This document shows positions 17,251-25,615 of a DNA stretch of 64,000 nt, piece after piece. The stretch's first letter is position 1. Every line of letters starts with the position of its first letter. Source of the stretch: Pelomonas sp. SE-A7 (GTDB taxonomy: Bacteria; Pseudomonadota; Gammaproteobacteria; Burkholderiales; Burkholderiaceae_C); assembly GCF_030345705.1 (NCBI RefSeq), contig NZ_JAUASW010000001.1, positions 2,852,001 to 2,916,000 of the forward strand, given 5' to 3'. Made by a program: the position numbers and the translations under genes. Under the pieces are notes generated by a model. It was not told where the DNA came from and made no database searches. It was given only the letters and a program-made list of their open reading frames with translations.

Positions 17251-18612
17251 ATGAAGCTGCTTGCTCGCGCCTGTTGGATTCGCCTCGGCAAGCTGGCTGC
17301 GCCGGCCTTGCTGGCCCTGCTCTCGGCCTGCTCCAGCACCAAGTACACGGTCGACGACGGCCGCCAGGTCGACCCGGTGCTGCTGGGCTCGATCAGCGCC
17401 TATGGCTCCGGCGAGCGCGCCATACGCCCGGCCATCCAGCGCAGCTCGGCACTCAAGGACAAGGACTGCGACAAGCAGTGGGAGCTGCCCTTCGCCGTGG
17501 TGTCCAGCCAGGGTTGGGACGAGAACGACCGCGTCGCCTGGGTGCGCGCGCTGGGTGTGGATGAGCGACTCACGGTGATCGCCACCGCGCCGGGCTCGCC
17601 GTTGAGCCCTGGCGAAAAGCTGATCTCGGTGGCCGGCAGCAGCAGTACCGAGGCCGAGCAACAGCTGCTGGCGCTGACCGAGGCGCGCGACCGTGGCCGT
17701 GCCTTTGCGGTGCAGACCGCCGCCGGACGTGGCGTGGTAATCCAGCCGTTCGAGGTCTGCCGTGGCTACACCCGCTTCGCGCCGCCCAACACGCCGCGGA
17801 TGCAGGACTACCACTGGCTGCTGAGCATGCATCCCTTGGAAGTACCGTTGGCCAACATGAACGAGGACGAGGCGCTGTGGCTGGTGTTGTGGAGCCAGGG
17901 CGTCTCCGAAGAAGGCGGCGCACGGATGAAGACGGTGCACTACAGCACCAAGATTGCCTCCACGCTGTACAGCATCTTCACCATCGCCACCGGCCTCAAG
18001 GGCGCTGCCCTGGCCGCAGATGCAGCGATCAGCGCCGCCAAGAACGCGGCCGCCTCGGCAGTGGGCGAAGTGCTCAAGCAGCAGCTGATCGACCAGGGCA
18101 AGGCCCTGGCCCTTCAGAAGATCCGCGAATCGTTCAGCGACCAGCTGGAGCAGATGACCAAGGGCCAGGTGCTGGGCGCCCTGCAGAAGGCCGCCGCCAA
18201 CCGTGGTGCGCTGTCGGGCATCTCCTACGTGGCTTCGACAGTATTCGAGAAGGCCGACGAATGGGCCTTCACCCGGGTGGCCCAGCTCAACGGCAATCCA
18301 CTGTCCGCCTTCAGCCTGCACCAGAAGCTGCTGGAGCGCGACCTGACCGGCAATTCGATGATCCTGGACGCCGAGCGGCTGAGCGCCCTGAACAAGGTGG
18401 CCGCGGCCAAGGGCTTCGAGACCGAGGTCGTCGCCATCCTCAAGGGCATCAAGCCGGCCGAACTGGTGGCCGACGTAGGCGCCATGCCCGTGGCCTCGGC
18501 CCGCAAGCGCTTCAGCTACACGCTGGACAACGATCCGGGCGCCAACCCCTATGCCAACGGCCTGATCGACGCCACGCTGTCCATGCCCCTGGCGACCAAG
18601 AAGGGAAAGTAA
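17251..18612 (+). CDS. Lipoprotein resembling an inactive M48 (Ste24/BepA-like) peptidase with PDZ-like segment
   Basis: 453 aa. A lipobox LSAC with Cys27 predicts lipidation and envelope location. Residues about 103-155 look like a degenerate PDZ domain (VDERLTVIATAPGSPL, then GEKLISVAG). The next part follows M48 peptidases, but with the catalytic residues gone. EDEALWLVLWSQGVS (206-219) sits where the family has DELALVLAHELAH, so HExxH reads WSQGV. In FEKADEWAF (332-340) a Lys stands where the third zinc ligand Glu of EADxxG is expected. The LSAFSLHQKLL and LDAERLSAL segments match the family's tail. An Ala-rich hydrophobic helix lies at 243-272. I infer a pseudopeptidase. The MORN-repeat gene starts 4 bp downstream, so the two are one operon. 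Function unknown. Confidence 0.6.
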   Translation: MKLLARACWIRLGKLAAPALLALLSACSSTKYTVDDGRQVDPVLLGSISAYGSGERAIRPAIQRSSALKDKDCDKQWELPFAVVSSQGWDENDRVAWVRALGVDERLTVIATAPGSPLSPGEKLISVAGSSSTEAEQQLLALTEARDRGRAFAVQTAAGRGVVIQPFEVCRGYTRFAPPNTPRMQDYHWLLSMHPLEVPLANMNEDEALWLVLWSQGVSEEGGARMKTVHYSTKIASTLYSIFTIATGLKGAALAADAAISAAKNAAASAVGEVLKQQLIDQGKALALQKIRESFSDQLEQMTKGQVLGALQKAAANRGALSGISYVASTVFEKADEWAFTRVAQLNGNPLSAFSLHQKLLERDLTGNSMILDAERLSALNKVAAAKGFETEVVAILKGIKPAELVADVGAMPVASARKRFSYTLDNDPGANPYANGLIDATLSMPLATKKGK

Positions 18613-18616
18613 GCGA

Positions 18617-20509
18617 ATGAGGTTTTCGGCTTCCGCCCTGGCGCTGGGCTTGTCGGCCCTGCTGCTTCTTGCCGCCGCCGCGACGCTGCCGGCCCGTGCG
18701 CAATCCGAGGCCACACCGGCGCAAGCACCGGCTTCCGCGGCATCGGCCGCTGTAGATCCGGCTTCCGCGCCTGCCTCGGCCCCCTCGGCCGCAGCCAGCG
18801 TGCCGGCCGGCCCGCCGCCGCCCAGTTGCGCCCAGCTGACGGCGCGGGCCAATACCGCCGACCTGCGCGCCGCCACCGCCCTGGCCCAGAACAAGCCGCT
18901 GGACGAGCAGGTCAAGCTCTACGACGAGGCGCTGGCGCTGTGGACCAAGGCCGCCGAGACCTGCGAAGGCCGGGCCCGCGAACGCGCGCTGCGCAACCTG
19001 GCCGACACCCAGGGCCAGCGCGAGCAGCAGGCCGAGCGCCTGGCCGCCGGCAGCCAGTGCGAGACCGCCCACCGCGATGCCACGGCCCTGGGCGAGCTGG
19101 CGGCGCAGGCGCTGTCCGAGAGCCGCTGGGACCAGGCAGCACTGCTGTTCCGCAAGGCCGAGAACGGCTGGGACCTGGCCACCGAGGTCTGCACCGGCGT
19201 GCAGCAAACGGTGGCCAACAAGCGCCGCGAAGAGGCCGAGGTCGATGCCCACAACGCCGAGTTCTGCGCGCCCATGTTCGACCGGGCCCGCGGCTTCTGG
19301 CTGAAGTTCCGCAGCGCCCAGGCCGGCCTGGCGCCCGACGAGCGCCAGCGCCAGTCGCAGATCTCCGAGACCCTGTGGCGCGAAGCGGCCAACCAATGCC
19401 GCAACGAGGCCGCGACCACGGCCCGCAACACCGCCCAGACCCTGGCCCGCGAACGGGGCACGCCCTGGGTGCCGACCCAGCCGCCGGCCGATGTGGCACC
19501 GGCCGTGGCAGCCGCGCCGCGCCCGGCGCCGGTCCGGCCGGCGCCGACTGCCGCAGCCCCCTCACCCACCAAGCCGGCGCCGACCACCACGGCAGCAGCC
19601 GCTCCCACCAGCAAGCCCGCAGCCGCCAATGACACCAAGCCCGGCGCGCCAGCGCCCATGCTGCAGGCCGCCACGACCGCTGCGACCACGGCCGCGAGTA
19701 CCGCCAACACGGCCAGCACCCTGGTCGCCGCCGTGCCCGCTCCGGTGCCCGACAAGCCGGCGCCGCCGCCGGTGGCTCAGGAGGTCGACCTCAAATCCGG
19801 TAGCGCACATTTCAAGGGCCTGTTCGTGCGCGAGGGCGGTGGCAACCTGCTGACCGGCCGCGGCCGCATCGCCTGGGACAACGGCGACAGCTACGAAGGC
19901 GACCTGCTGCGCGGCGAGCGCCACGGCCAGGGCGAATTCCGCTGGGCCAGCGGCCAGCAGTACAAGGGCCAGTGGGTCAATGACAAGGCCAGCGGCCAGG
20001 GCGAGATGCGCTTTGCCAACGGCAACTTCTTCAAGGGCAGCATCGTCGATGGCCAGCCCCAGGGCGACGGCGAGATGCAGTACGCCTCGGGCGACAGCTA
20101 CAAGGGCACGATGCACCAGGGCCTGCCCGAGGGCCTGGGCACCTACGTCTGGAAGAGCGGCCAGCGCTACGAGGGTCAGTGGGTCAACGACAAGCCCAAC
20201 GGCCGCGGCAAGCTGCGCTTCGCCAATGGCAACGACTACGAAGGCCAGGTACAGAACGGCGTGCCGCACGGCAGCGGCAAGCTGCAGTTCGCCTCAGGCG
20301 ACGTCTACGAGGGCGAGCTCCAGCAGGGCCAGCCGCATGGCCAGGGCACCTACCTCTGGAAGCATGGCGACAAGTACGTGGGCCGCTGGCAGGCCGGACT
20401 CAAGGAAGGCCCCGGCGCCTTCATCTGGGCCAGCGGCGACCGCTGGGAAGGCGTGTTCAAGAACGACGACCGCAGCGAGGATGGCAAGCTCATCAGAAAA
20501 GGACAGTGA
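18617..20509 (+). CDS. Exported MORN-repeat protein
   Basis: 630 aa. A signal peptide occupies residues 1-28. Next comes an Ala/Pro/Ser-rich linker (30-75), then a Cys-containing helical domain (about 76-290) with repeated ALWTKAAETC-like and LLFRKAENGWDLATEVC-like helices that recall degenerate TPR units. A second low-complexity Ala/Pro/Thr linker spans about 291-400. The C-terminus holds eight gapless 23-residue MORN repeats (426-609) of the form Y-x-G-x-W-x-x-G...G-x-G-x-x-x-x-x-x-G plus a partial ninth. MORN arrays fold as elongated beta-hairpin sheets and often bind membranes or partners; the role here is not known. It follows the M48-like lipoprotein by 4 bp. Its stop codon lies inside the hairpin shared with the convergent regulator gene. 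Confidence 0.85.
   Translation: MRFSASALALGLSALLLLAAAATLPARAQSEATPAQAPASAASAAVDPASAPASAPSAAASVPAGPPPPSCAQLTARANTADLRAATALAQNKPLDEQVKLYDEALALWTKAAETCEGRARERALRNLADTQGQREQQAERLAAGSQCETAHRDATALGELAAQALSESRWDQAALLFRKAENGWDLATEVCTGVQQTVANKRREEAEVDAHNAEFCAPMFDRARGFWLKFRSAQAGLAPDERQRQSQISETLWREAANQCRNEAATTARNTAQTLARERGTPWVPTQPPADVAPAVAAAPRPAPVRPAPTAAAPSPTKPAPTTTAAAAPTSKPAAANDTKPGAPAPMLQAATTAATTAASTANTASTLVAAVPAPVPDKPAPPPVAQEVDLKSGSAHFKGLFVREGGGNLLTGRGRIAWDNGDSYEGDLLRGERHGQGEFRWASGQQYKGQWVNDKASGQGEMRFANGNFFKGSIVDGQPQGDGEMQYASGDSYKGTMHQGLPEGLGTYVWKSGQRYEGQWVNDKPNGRGKLRFANGNDYEGQVQNGVPHGSGKLQFASGDVYEGELQQGQPHGQGTYLWKHGDKYVGRWQAGLKEGPGAFIWASGDRWEGVFKNDDRSEDGKLIRKGQ
19851..20509 (+). repeat. Tandem 69-bp coding repeats (MORN array)
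   Basis: In-frame tandem units of 69 bp encode the 23-residue MORN repeats. Units two and five are nearly identical in sequence (both contain QWVNDK and RFANGN), suggesting duplication of blocks of three repeats. Confidence 0.75.
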
Positions 20510-20527
20510 GCCTTCGGCTCACTGTCC
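20501..20527 (-). terminator. Shared hairpin terminator overlapping both convergent stop codons
   Basis: GGACAGTGAGCC (20501-20512) and GGCTCACTGTCC (20516-20527) form a perfect 12-bp stem with a 3-base loop. Read on the minus strand it is followed by TTTTCTG, a good terminator for the kinase-regulator operon. The stem encodes the last residues (Gly-Gln-stop) of both the MORN protein and the response regulator. Confidence 0.8.
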
Positions 20528-21292
20528 CTTGAAGAGGCCCTGAAACTGCCTGGACACCGGCAGTTTCTCCTGCCGGCCCTTGAGCGTCAGCACCATGGAG
20601 TTCTCGTCGATACGGATCGCGCTGGCGACGCAGCGGCTGTTGACCAGCACCGAGCGGTGCACCTGCCAGAACTGCTCGGCGTCCAGCTGGGTCAGCAGCT
20701 CCTTCAGCGCCGTGCGTATCAGCGCCTCGCCGCCTTCGTAGACCACGCGGGTGTAGCGGTTGTCGCTCTCGAAATAGATCACGTCCTCGGGCGCGATCAT
20801 CTTGACCTCGCGGCCCAGCGAGGCCTGGATCATCTTGGGCCGGGGCGCGGCGGCCGGCAGCAGCTGCTTGAGCAGGGCCTGCAGGTCCGCACCGGCGGCC
20901 GCCGGCTCGGGGCGTTGCAGCCGGCCCTGCACCCGCTCGATGGCCTGGGCCAGGCGGGCGTCGTCGACCGGCTTCATCACATAGTCCACCGCGCCGGCGT
21001 CGAAGGCCGACAGCGCATGGTCGCCAAAGGCGGTGACGAAGACCACCTGCGGCGGCGTGGCCGTGGCTGCCATGCGTCGCGCCACCTCGATGCCGGTCAG
21101 GCCGGGCATGCGGATGTCGAGGAAGCAGACGTCCGGCTCATGCTGCAGGAAGTCGTCCCAGGCATCGACGCCGTGGATGCTGGCGGCCACGATCTCCAGT
21201 TCGGGCCACAGGCGCTTGAGCGCGGCGCGCAGCTGCTCGCGCGGGCCCTCCTCGTCGTCGGCAATCAGGGCGGTCACGGTCGTCTTGCTCAT
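20519..21292 (-). CDS. LytTR-family response regulator
   Basis: 257 aa. The receiver domain (1-125) has the acidic pair Asp12/Asp13, phospho-acceptor Asp59 in CFLDIRMPG, a conserved Thr in FVTAFGDHA and Lys in MKPVDD. The C-terminal LytTR DNA-binding domain (about 155-257) shows YFESDNRYTRVV and FWQVHRSVLVN. The ATG at 21292 follows AGAGGAGAG and lies 22 bp after the upstream kinase gene; an upstream in-frame start would overlap that gene. It is the only regulator in an operon with three kinases, so all three probably signal to it or to each other. Targets unknown. Confidence 0.93.
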   Translation of the reverse strand: MSKTTVTALIADDEEGPREQLRAALKRLWPELEIVAASIHGVDAWDDFLQHEPDVCFLDIRMPGLTGIEVARRMAATATPPQVVFVTAFGDHALSAFDAGAVDYVMKPVDDARLAQAIERVQGRLQRPEPAAAGADLQALLKQLLPAAAPRPKMIQASLGREVKMIAPEDVIYFESDNRYTRVVYEGGEALIRTALKELLTQLDAEQFWQVHRSVLVNSRCVASAIRIDENSMVLTLKGRQEKLPVSRQFQGLFKGQ

Positions 21293-21314
21293 GCTCTCAC
21301 TCTCCTCTGCTTGT

Positions 21315-22433
21315 TCACTTGATTGGATCTCCCCCATGGGCACCGAGCTGCACCACGGCGCAGCAGCCGCCCTCGGCACGATTGCCCAGCTTCAGGGCGG
21401 CGCGGCCGCCGAAGGCCTGCTGCAGACGCAGCCGGCTGTTGTGCAGGCCCAGGCTGCCTTCGGTCACGGTGGCCAGCGGTGCCAGGCCAGGTCCGTCGTC
21501 CAGCACTTCCAGCAGCAGGGCACCGTCGGGCAGCAGACGCGCCTGCACCCGCACCTCGCCACCGGACAAGCTGGGCTGCACGCCATGCTCGACGGCATTC
21601 TCGACCAGGGTCAGAAGCACGCCCGGTGGAAGCTGGACGGCAGCTGCCGCCGGATCGATGTCCAGGGCATAGCGCAGCCGTTCGCCCAGCCGCGCCTGCA
21701 TCACCTCCAGGTAGCGACGGGCTGCTTCGGCCTCTTCGCCCACCGCCAGCAGGGGCCGATCGAACAGCGGCAGTGTGGCGCGCAGATAATGCGTTAGCGA
21801 TGCCAGAAGTGGTGCAGCTCTATCGTCCTTGCTGGCAACCCAGTGCTGCAGCGAGGCCAGAGAATTGAACAGGAAATGCGGCTGGATCTGGGCGCTGGAC
21901 AGCTTGCGCGAGGCCTCGGCGGCGTGGGCGCGCAGCTCCTCGTCGTGCAGCCAGTCGGCCAGGAATTCGTTGCGCCACATGGCCACGACCCAGATGCCGA
22001 AGGCGAACAGCAACCCCAGGCCAAGGCCCCGCATCAAGACCTCGTGCGCAACCGCCCCCATCCCCTTGCTCTCCAGGATCGCCATCGCAAAGCCGCCGAC
22101 AAAGCCCACCGGCACGGTGGTCGCACCGTAGGCGATGTAGAGCCGCTTCATGGTCGGGCGCCGCCACACCATGGCGGCCATCGACAGCATCAGCAGGGCC
22201 ACGCTCAGGAAGATCAGAAACGCCGGCACGGCCACGCCTGGCGGCAGGCTCTGCACCAGGATGAACGACAGGAACAGCGCGTTCAGCAGGGCCGACACCT
22301 TGATGGTGGGCGAGATGGCGAGCAGCGGTGCCATCTGCTTCCATTGAGCCGGCGTGAACTCGTGCCTGGGCCCCAGCATCAGGGCGGTCCGCCAGTCGAC
22401 GCTGGCGAAGAAGCTTTTCATCGCGCCCAGCAT
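21315..22433 (-). CDS. LytS/YehU-type sensor histidine kinase (third of three)
   Basis: 372 aa. Several membrane segments lie in residues 40-170. A His_kinase-type domain follows with the phospho-acceptor His in QIQPHFLFNSL, and then a HATPase domain with the N-box LVENAVEHG and the G-boxes DDGPGLAP and GLHNSRLRL. No separate sensory domain is present. Its ATG overlaps the stop of the preceding kinase (TGATG), indicating translational coupling. The family normally pairs one-to-one with LytTR regulators; here it shares one with two paralogues. Confidence 0.92.
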   Translation of the reverse strand: MLGAMKSFFASVDWRTALMLGPRHEFTPAQWKQMAPLLAISPTIKVSALLNALFLSFILVQSLPPGVAVPAFLIFLSVALLMLSMAAMVWRRPTMKRLYIAYGATTVPVGFVGGFAMAILESKGMGAVAHEVLMRGLGLGLLFAFGIWVVAMWRNEFLADWLHDEELRAHAAEASRKLSSAQIQPHFLFNSLASLQHWVASKDDRAAPLLASLTHYLRATLPLFDRPLLAVGEEAEAARRYLEVMQARLGERLRYALDIDPAAAAVQLPPGVLLTLVENAVEHGVQPSLSGGEVRVQARLLPDGALLLEVLDDGPGLAPLATVTEGSLGLHNSRLRLQQAFGGRAALKLGNRAEGGCCAVVQLGAHGGDPIK

Positions 22434-23512
22434 CAGGCCGCCTCCACACGCAATTGGGCCAGGCAGCCGCCCAGCGGCCCGTTCTCCAGGCTCAGCCGCG
22501 CCCGCTCGCCAAAGCGCTGGGCCAGGCGCAGCCGCGAGTTGTTCAGGCCCACGCCGCGACCCGGGGCCTGCGGCGCCGGGTGTTCGGGCAGACCGGGGCC
22601 ATCGTCGGCCACGCTGATCAGCACGCTGCTCTTGAGCTGGCGGCCCTCGATGCGCAAGGTGGCCTCGCCCAGCTTGGGCACGACCCCATGCTCGATGGCG
22701 TTCTCCACCAGGGTCAGCAGGATGGCCGGCGGCAGCGGTTGGTCCAGCAGGGCCGGATCCACGTCGATCTCGACCTTGAGCCGCTCGCCGAGCCGGGCCT
22801 GCATCACGGTCAGGTACTCACGCACCGCCGCCAGCTCCTCACCCACGCTGAGCTGCTCGCGGTTGAACAGTGGCAGCGTGGCGCGCAGATAGGCGGTCAG
22901 CGCTTCCAGCATGGGGGCCGCGCGCGGGTCCTGGCTGCGCACCCAATGGCCCAGCGAGGCCAACGAGTTGAAAAGGAAATGCGGCTGGATCTGGGCCTGC
23001 AGCAGCTGGGCCTGCAGCGCGGCCTGCTGGTCGCGCTCGTCCAGCTCGCGCAGCCTGGCCTTGATCTGGTGCTGGCGGAACACCAGCATGCCCCACCAGG
23101 CCGAGGTGCAGAAGAACAGCAGCCAGGCCAGCACCACGATCACGGCCATGGCCTCGGCCTTGTCCAGCCAGGCGGTGGACGCCAGCACGCCAGCGCCGTA
23201 GATCAGGCCGGCGGTGCGGATCGAGCGGGTGACGCGCTTGGGCGCCGGATCGCGCCACAACCGCCGGCTCAGCACCAGGATGCCGAGCAGCAGCAGCAGC
23301 CCGCCCAGTATCAGCAGCGGCGCAATGCCGCGGGGAATCAGCACGAAGCAGGCGGCGGCAATGGCCACGTACTGGAACAGCACATAGCCGTCGATCAGCC
23401 GGGGCCAGGCCTGGTCGCCGGCGCGTGCCAGCTCCTCGGCCGAGAAGACCTGCATGTTCTGCGGAATGCACAGGCGCTTGAACCAGGCCGGTTGCGAGAA
23501 CTCAAAGCCCAT
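22433..23512 (-). CDS. LytS/YehU-type sensor histidine kinase (second of three)
   Basis: 359 aa with four hydrophobic segments (about 45-175). A short coiled coil (LRELDERDQQAALQAQLLQ) leads into the phospho-acceptor QIQPHFLFNSLASL and a HATPase domain with LVENAIEHG and VGLNNSRLRL. Its kinase core is clearly related to the flanking kinase at 21315-22433 (shared YLRATLPLF and VMQARLGERL), consistent with tandem duplication. I chose the ATG at 23512, with GGGAG spaced six bases before it; another ATG at 23518 is too close to that site. Either start overlaps the first kinase gene. Confidence 0.91.
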   Translation of the reverse strand: MGFEFSQPAWFKRLCIPQNMQVFSAEELARAGDQAWPRLIDGYVLFQYVAIAAACFVLIPRGIAPLLILGGLLLLLGILVLSRRLWRDPAPKRVTRSIRTAGLIYGAGVLASTAWLDKAEAMAVIVVLAWLLFFCTSAWWGMLVFRQHQIKARLRELDERDQQAALQAQLLQAQIQPHFLFNSLASLGHWVRSQDPRAAPMLEALTAYLRATLPLFNREQLSVGEELAAVREYLTVMQARLGERLKVEIDVDPALLDQPLPPAILLTLVENAIEHGVVPKLGEATLRIEGRQLKSSVLISVADDGPGLPEHPAPQAPGRGVGLNNSRLRLAQRFGERARLSLENGPLGGCLAQLRVEAA

Positions 23513-24689
23513 GGACATCTCCCTGCAGCGTGATGCAGGCACGGGTGCCCCGGCCATCGGGGTCGGCGTCCAGCACCAGACTGGCTCGCGGCCCGAAGGC
23601 ATGGCCCAGGCGGGCGCGGCAATTGGCCAGGCCCAGGCCCTCGGCGGCGAAATCGGCCATGCCCACACCGTCGTCGCAGACCTCCAGTTGCCAGCCCCCG
23701 TCCTCATGGGGCCGCAGGGCGATGCGCAGCTGACCCCCACCCAGCGTAGGCGCCAGGCCATGCTCCAGCGCGTTCTCGACCAGGCTCAGGACGATGCCGG
23801 GCGGCAGCTGGGCGCGGCCGGCCAGCTCGCTTTCGTAGTCAAGGCTGTATTGCAGCCGCTCGCCCCAGCGGGCCTGCATCACCTGCAGGTAATGGCGCAC
23901 CTGGGTCAGCTCCTCGTCGAGACTGACCTGGGGCCGCAGCATCAGCTCGGCGCTGCCACGCAGAAAGGCGGTGAGCGAGCGCAGCAGGCCGCTGGCGCGC
24001 GGGTCGGCGCTGTCCACCCAGTGCTGGACCGCCGACAGGCTGTTGAAGATGAAATGCGGCTGGATCTGGGCCTGCAGCAGGCGCAGCCGGGCTTCGCTGG
24101 CCTCGCGCTGGGCCTGGGCCTGGGCCTCGGCCTCGCGGCTGGCCTCCAGTTCCTGCTGGAGCATGTTGCGCCGCACGGCGGCGGTCATGGACAGCAGCAG
24201 GCCGTAGGCGATGGTCACGCCCAGGGCCACCGGCAGGCCGATCTTGAACAGGCTGCTAAAGGCCCGCGGGAAATGATCGAGCCCATCCATGCCGTAGCGG
24301 AAGAACGGTCCGACCAGCCACCCCATAGCGGCGCCGAAGGCCACGCCGAACAGGGACCAAAGGAAGATGCGGCTGAAGCGCCAGCGGCCTATGAATTTCT
24401 CGGGATGCAGCCAGGCACCGGCCAGGCCGATCACCAGGCAGAACATGCCCAGCAGCGAAATGCCGAACGCGGCGCCCCAGCCCATGCCGCCGCCGTGCAG
24501 CCCGAAGGTCGAACCCATCAAGCCGCCCAGCAAGCCCAACCAGATGCCCAGGCCGCGCCGGCTGTAGAGCAGGCGGTCCAGCTCGCGCGCCTGGGCCTGG
24601 ATGTCGGCCGGCATGCGCTGGTAGTGCTTCTCGGCCCAGCCGAAATACCAGCGCTGGAAGCGGTTGAGAGGAGCGGTCGGGGTACTCAT
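23502..24689 (-). CDS. LytS/YehU-type sensor histidine kinase (first of three)
   Basis: 395 aa. Four membrane segments (about 45-175), including a Gly-rich first pair, are followed by a strongly charged coiled coil rich in Ala, Glu and Gln (about 180-215). The phospho-acceptor is in QIQPHFIFNSL, and the HATPase domain has LVENALEHG, DDGVGM and GLANCRARL. It is the most divergent of the three (SAELM in place of TLPLF after the helix). The ATG gives MSTPTAPLNRF. First gene of the operon HK-HK-HK-LytTR regulator. The 85 bp upstream separate it from the amidotransferase gene on the same strand. Confidence 0.91.
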   Translation of the reverse strand: MSTPTAPLNRFQRWYFGWAEKHYQRMPADIQAQARELDRLLYSRRGLGIWLGLLGGLMGSTFGLHGGGMGWGAAFGISLLGMFCLVIGLAGAWLHPEKFIGRWRFSRIFLWSLFGVAFGAAMGWLVGPFFRYGMDGLDHFPRAFSSLFKIGLPVALGVTIAYGLLLSMTAAVRRNMLQQELEASREAEAQAQAQREASEARLRLLQAQIQPHFIFNSLSAVQHWVDSADPRASGLLRSLTAFLRGSAELMLRPQVSLDEELTQVRHYLQVMQARWGERLQYSLDYESELAGRAQLPPGIVLSLVENALEHGLAPTLGGGQLRIALRPHEDGGWQLEVCDDGVGMADFAAEGLGLANCRARLGHAFGPRASLVLDADPDGRGTRACITLQGDVHGL

Positions 24690-24774
24690 GGGGGCGCAGT
24701 CTAGGCGCGGCCGCCGGGCCGCCGGGCCGGCCGGGCGGCGAATGGCGGGATGGCCGGATGAATGGCCGGATGCC

Positions 24775-25530
24775 TCACTCGCGGGGCATCCCGTCGACAA
24801 AGACCTTGAGCTGGCCCGGCTGGAAGGCCACCCAGGCTTCGTCGCGGGTCAGCGGTTCGGTGGCGATGACCGCCACCTGGTCGCGCGGCGTGGTGGCGCT
24901 GGCGAAATCCACATGCAGGTCTTCATCCTGCAACTGCACCCGGCCGAACGGATGCTGGCGCACCAGGTAATGCAGGCGGGTCGAGCCATGGGCCCACAGG
25001 GCCTGGCCGTTGGACAGCAGCATGTTGAAAGTGCCGTAGGCGTTGAGCTGGGGCATCAGCTCGGCCAGCGTGAGGCTGAGCTCCTCGATGCTCGGCACGG
25101 AATGGTGGGCCTTGGCCAGCTCCTGCATCAGCCAGCAGAAGGCGCGCTCGCTGTCGGTGTCGCCGACCGGCCGGAAGGCGCCGTGCAGCCGCGGCTGGAA
25201 GTCCTTCAGGTTGCCGTTGTGGGCGAACACCCAGTAGCGGCCCCACAGTTCGCGGGCGAACGGATGGGTGTTCTCCAGCGCCACCTGGCCCTGCGTGGCC
25301 TTGCGGATGTGGGCGATGACGTTGTCGCTCTTGATCGGGTAATGCTTGACCAGCTCGGCCAGCGGCGAGTGGCGGGCGCTGTGGTGGTCGACGAAATGCC
25401 GCAGGCCGCGGCCCTCGAAGAAGGCGATGCCGAAGCCGTCCTTGTGCTCGTCAGCCCGGTTGGCCAGGCCGGCGAAGCTGAACATCACGTCGGTCGGCGT
25501 GTTGGCATTCATGCCGAGCAGCTGGCACAT
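24775..25530 (-). CDS. Class II glutamine amidotransferase (YafJ-like)
   Basis: 251 aa, Ntn-hydrolase fold. The start was placed at the ATG giving MCQLLGMNAN so that Cys2 becomes the N-terminal nucleophile after Met removal; upstream in-frame codons would bury it. Supporting segments are the FAHNGNLKDF oxyanion-hole Asn-Gly, DTDSERAF, and HIRKATQG. It is a stand-alone glutaminase-type domain without a partner synthase domain; the physiological substrate of this group is not settled. It lies 85 bp downstream of the FAD reductase gene, with a hairpin-forming repeat between them. Confidence 0.9.
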   Translation of the reverse strand: MCQLLGMNANTPTDVMFSFAGLANRADEHKDGFGIAFFEGRGLRHFVDHHSARHSPLAELVKHYPIKSDNVIAHIRKATQGQVALENTHPFARELWGRYWVFAHNGNLKDFQPRLHGAFRPVGDTDSERAFCWLMQELAKAHHSVPSIEELSLTLAELMPQLNAYGTFNMLLSNGQALWAHGSTRLHYLVRQHPFGRVQLQDEDLHVDFASATTPRDQVAVIATEPLTRDEAWVAFQPGQLKVFVDGMPRE

Positions 25531-25566
25531 GGTCAGCGCCCGCGCGGCCGCCCGAAAGGCGCTGAG

Positions 25567-25608
25567 CACCCCCTTGGGGGGCAGGAAACGAAGCGAGCGT
25601 GGGGGTTC
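25567..25608. repeat. Burkholderiales-type interspersed hairpin repeat
   Basis: On the minus strand the block reads ATGAACCCCCACGCTCGCTT, then CGTTTCCTGC and CCCCCCAAGGGGG, with a C5-TT-G5 palindrome at 25569-25580. From memory this closely resembles a short sequence repeated many times between genes in Comamonadaceae and related genomes. Only one copy is in this window, so repetitiveness cannot be shown here. It may also act as a 3'-end hairpin. Confidence 0.5.
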
Positions 25609-25615
25609 ATGAGGC

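Noticed and set aside
19851..20509. Regularly spaced repeats that could be mistaken for a CRISPR array
   Set aside because: The repeats are in frame, encode MORN units and have no unique spacers. No cas gene is present.
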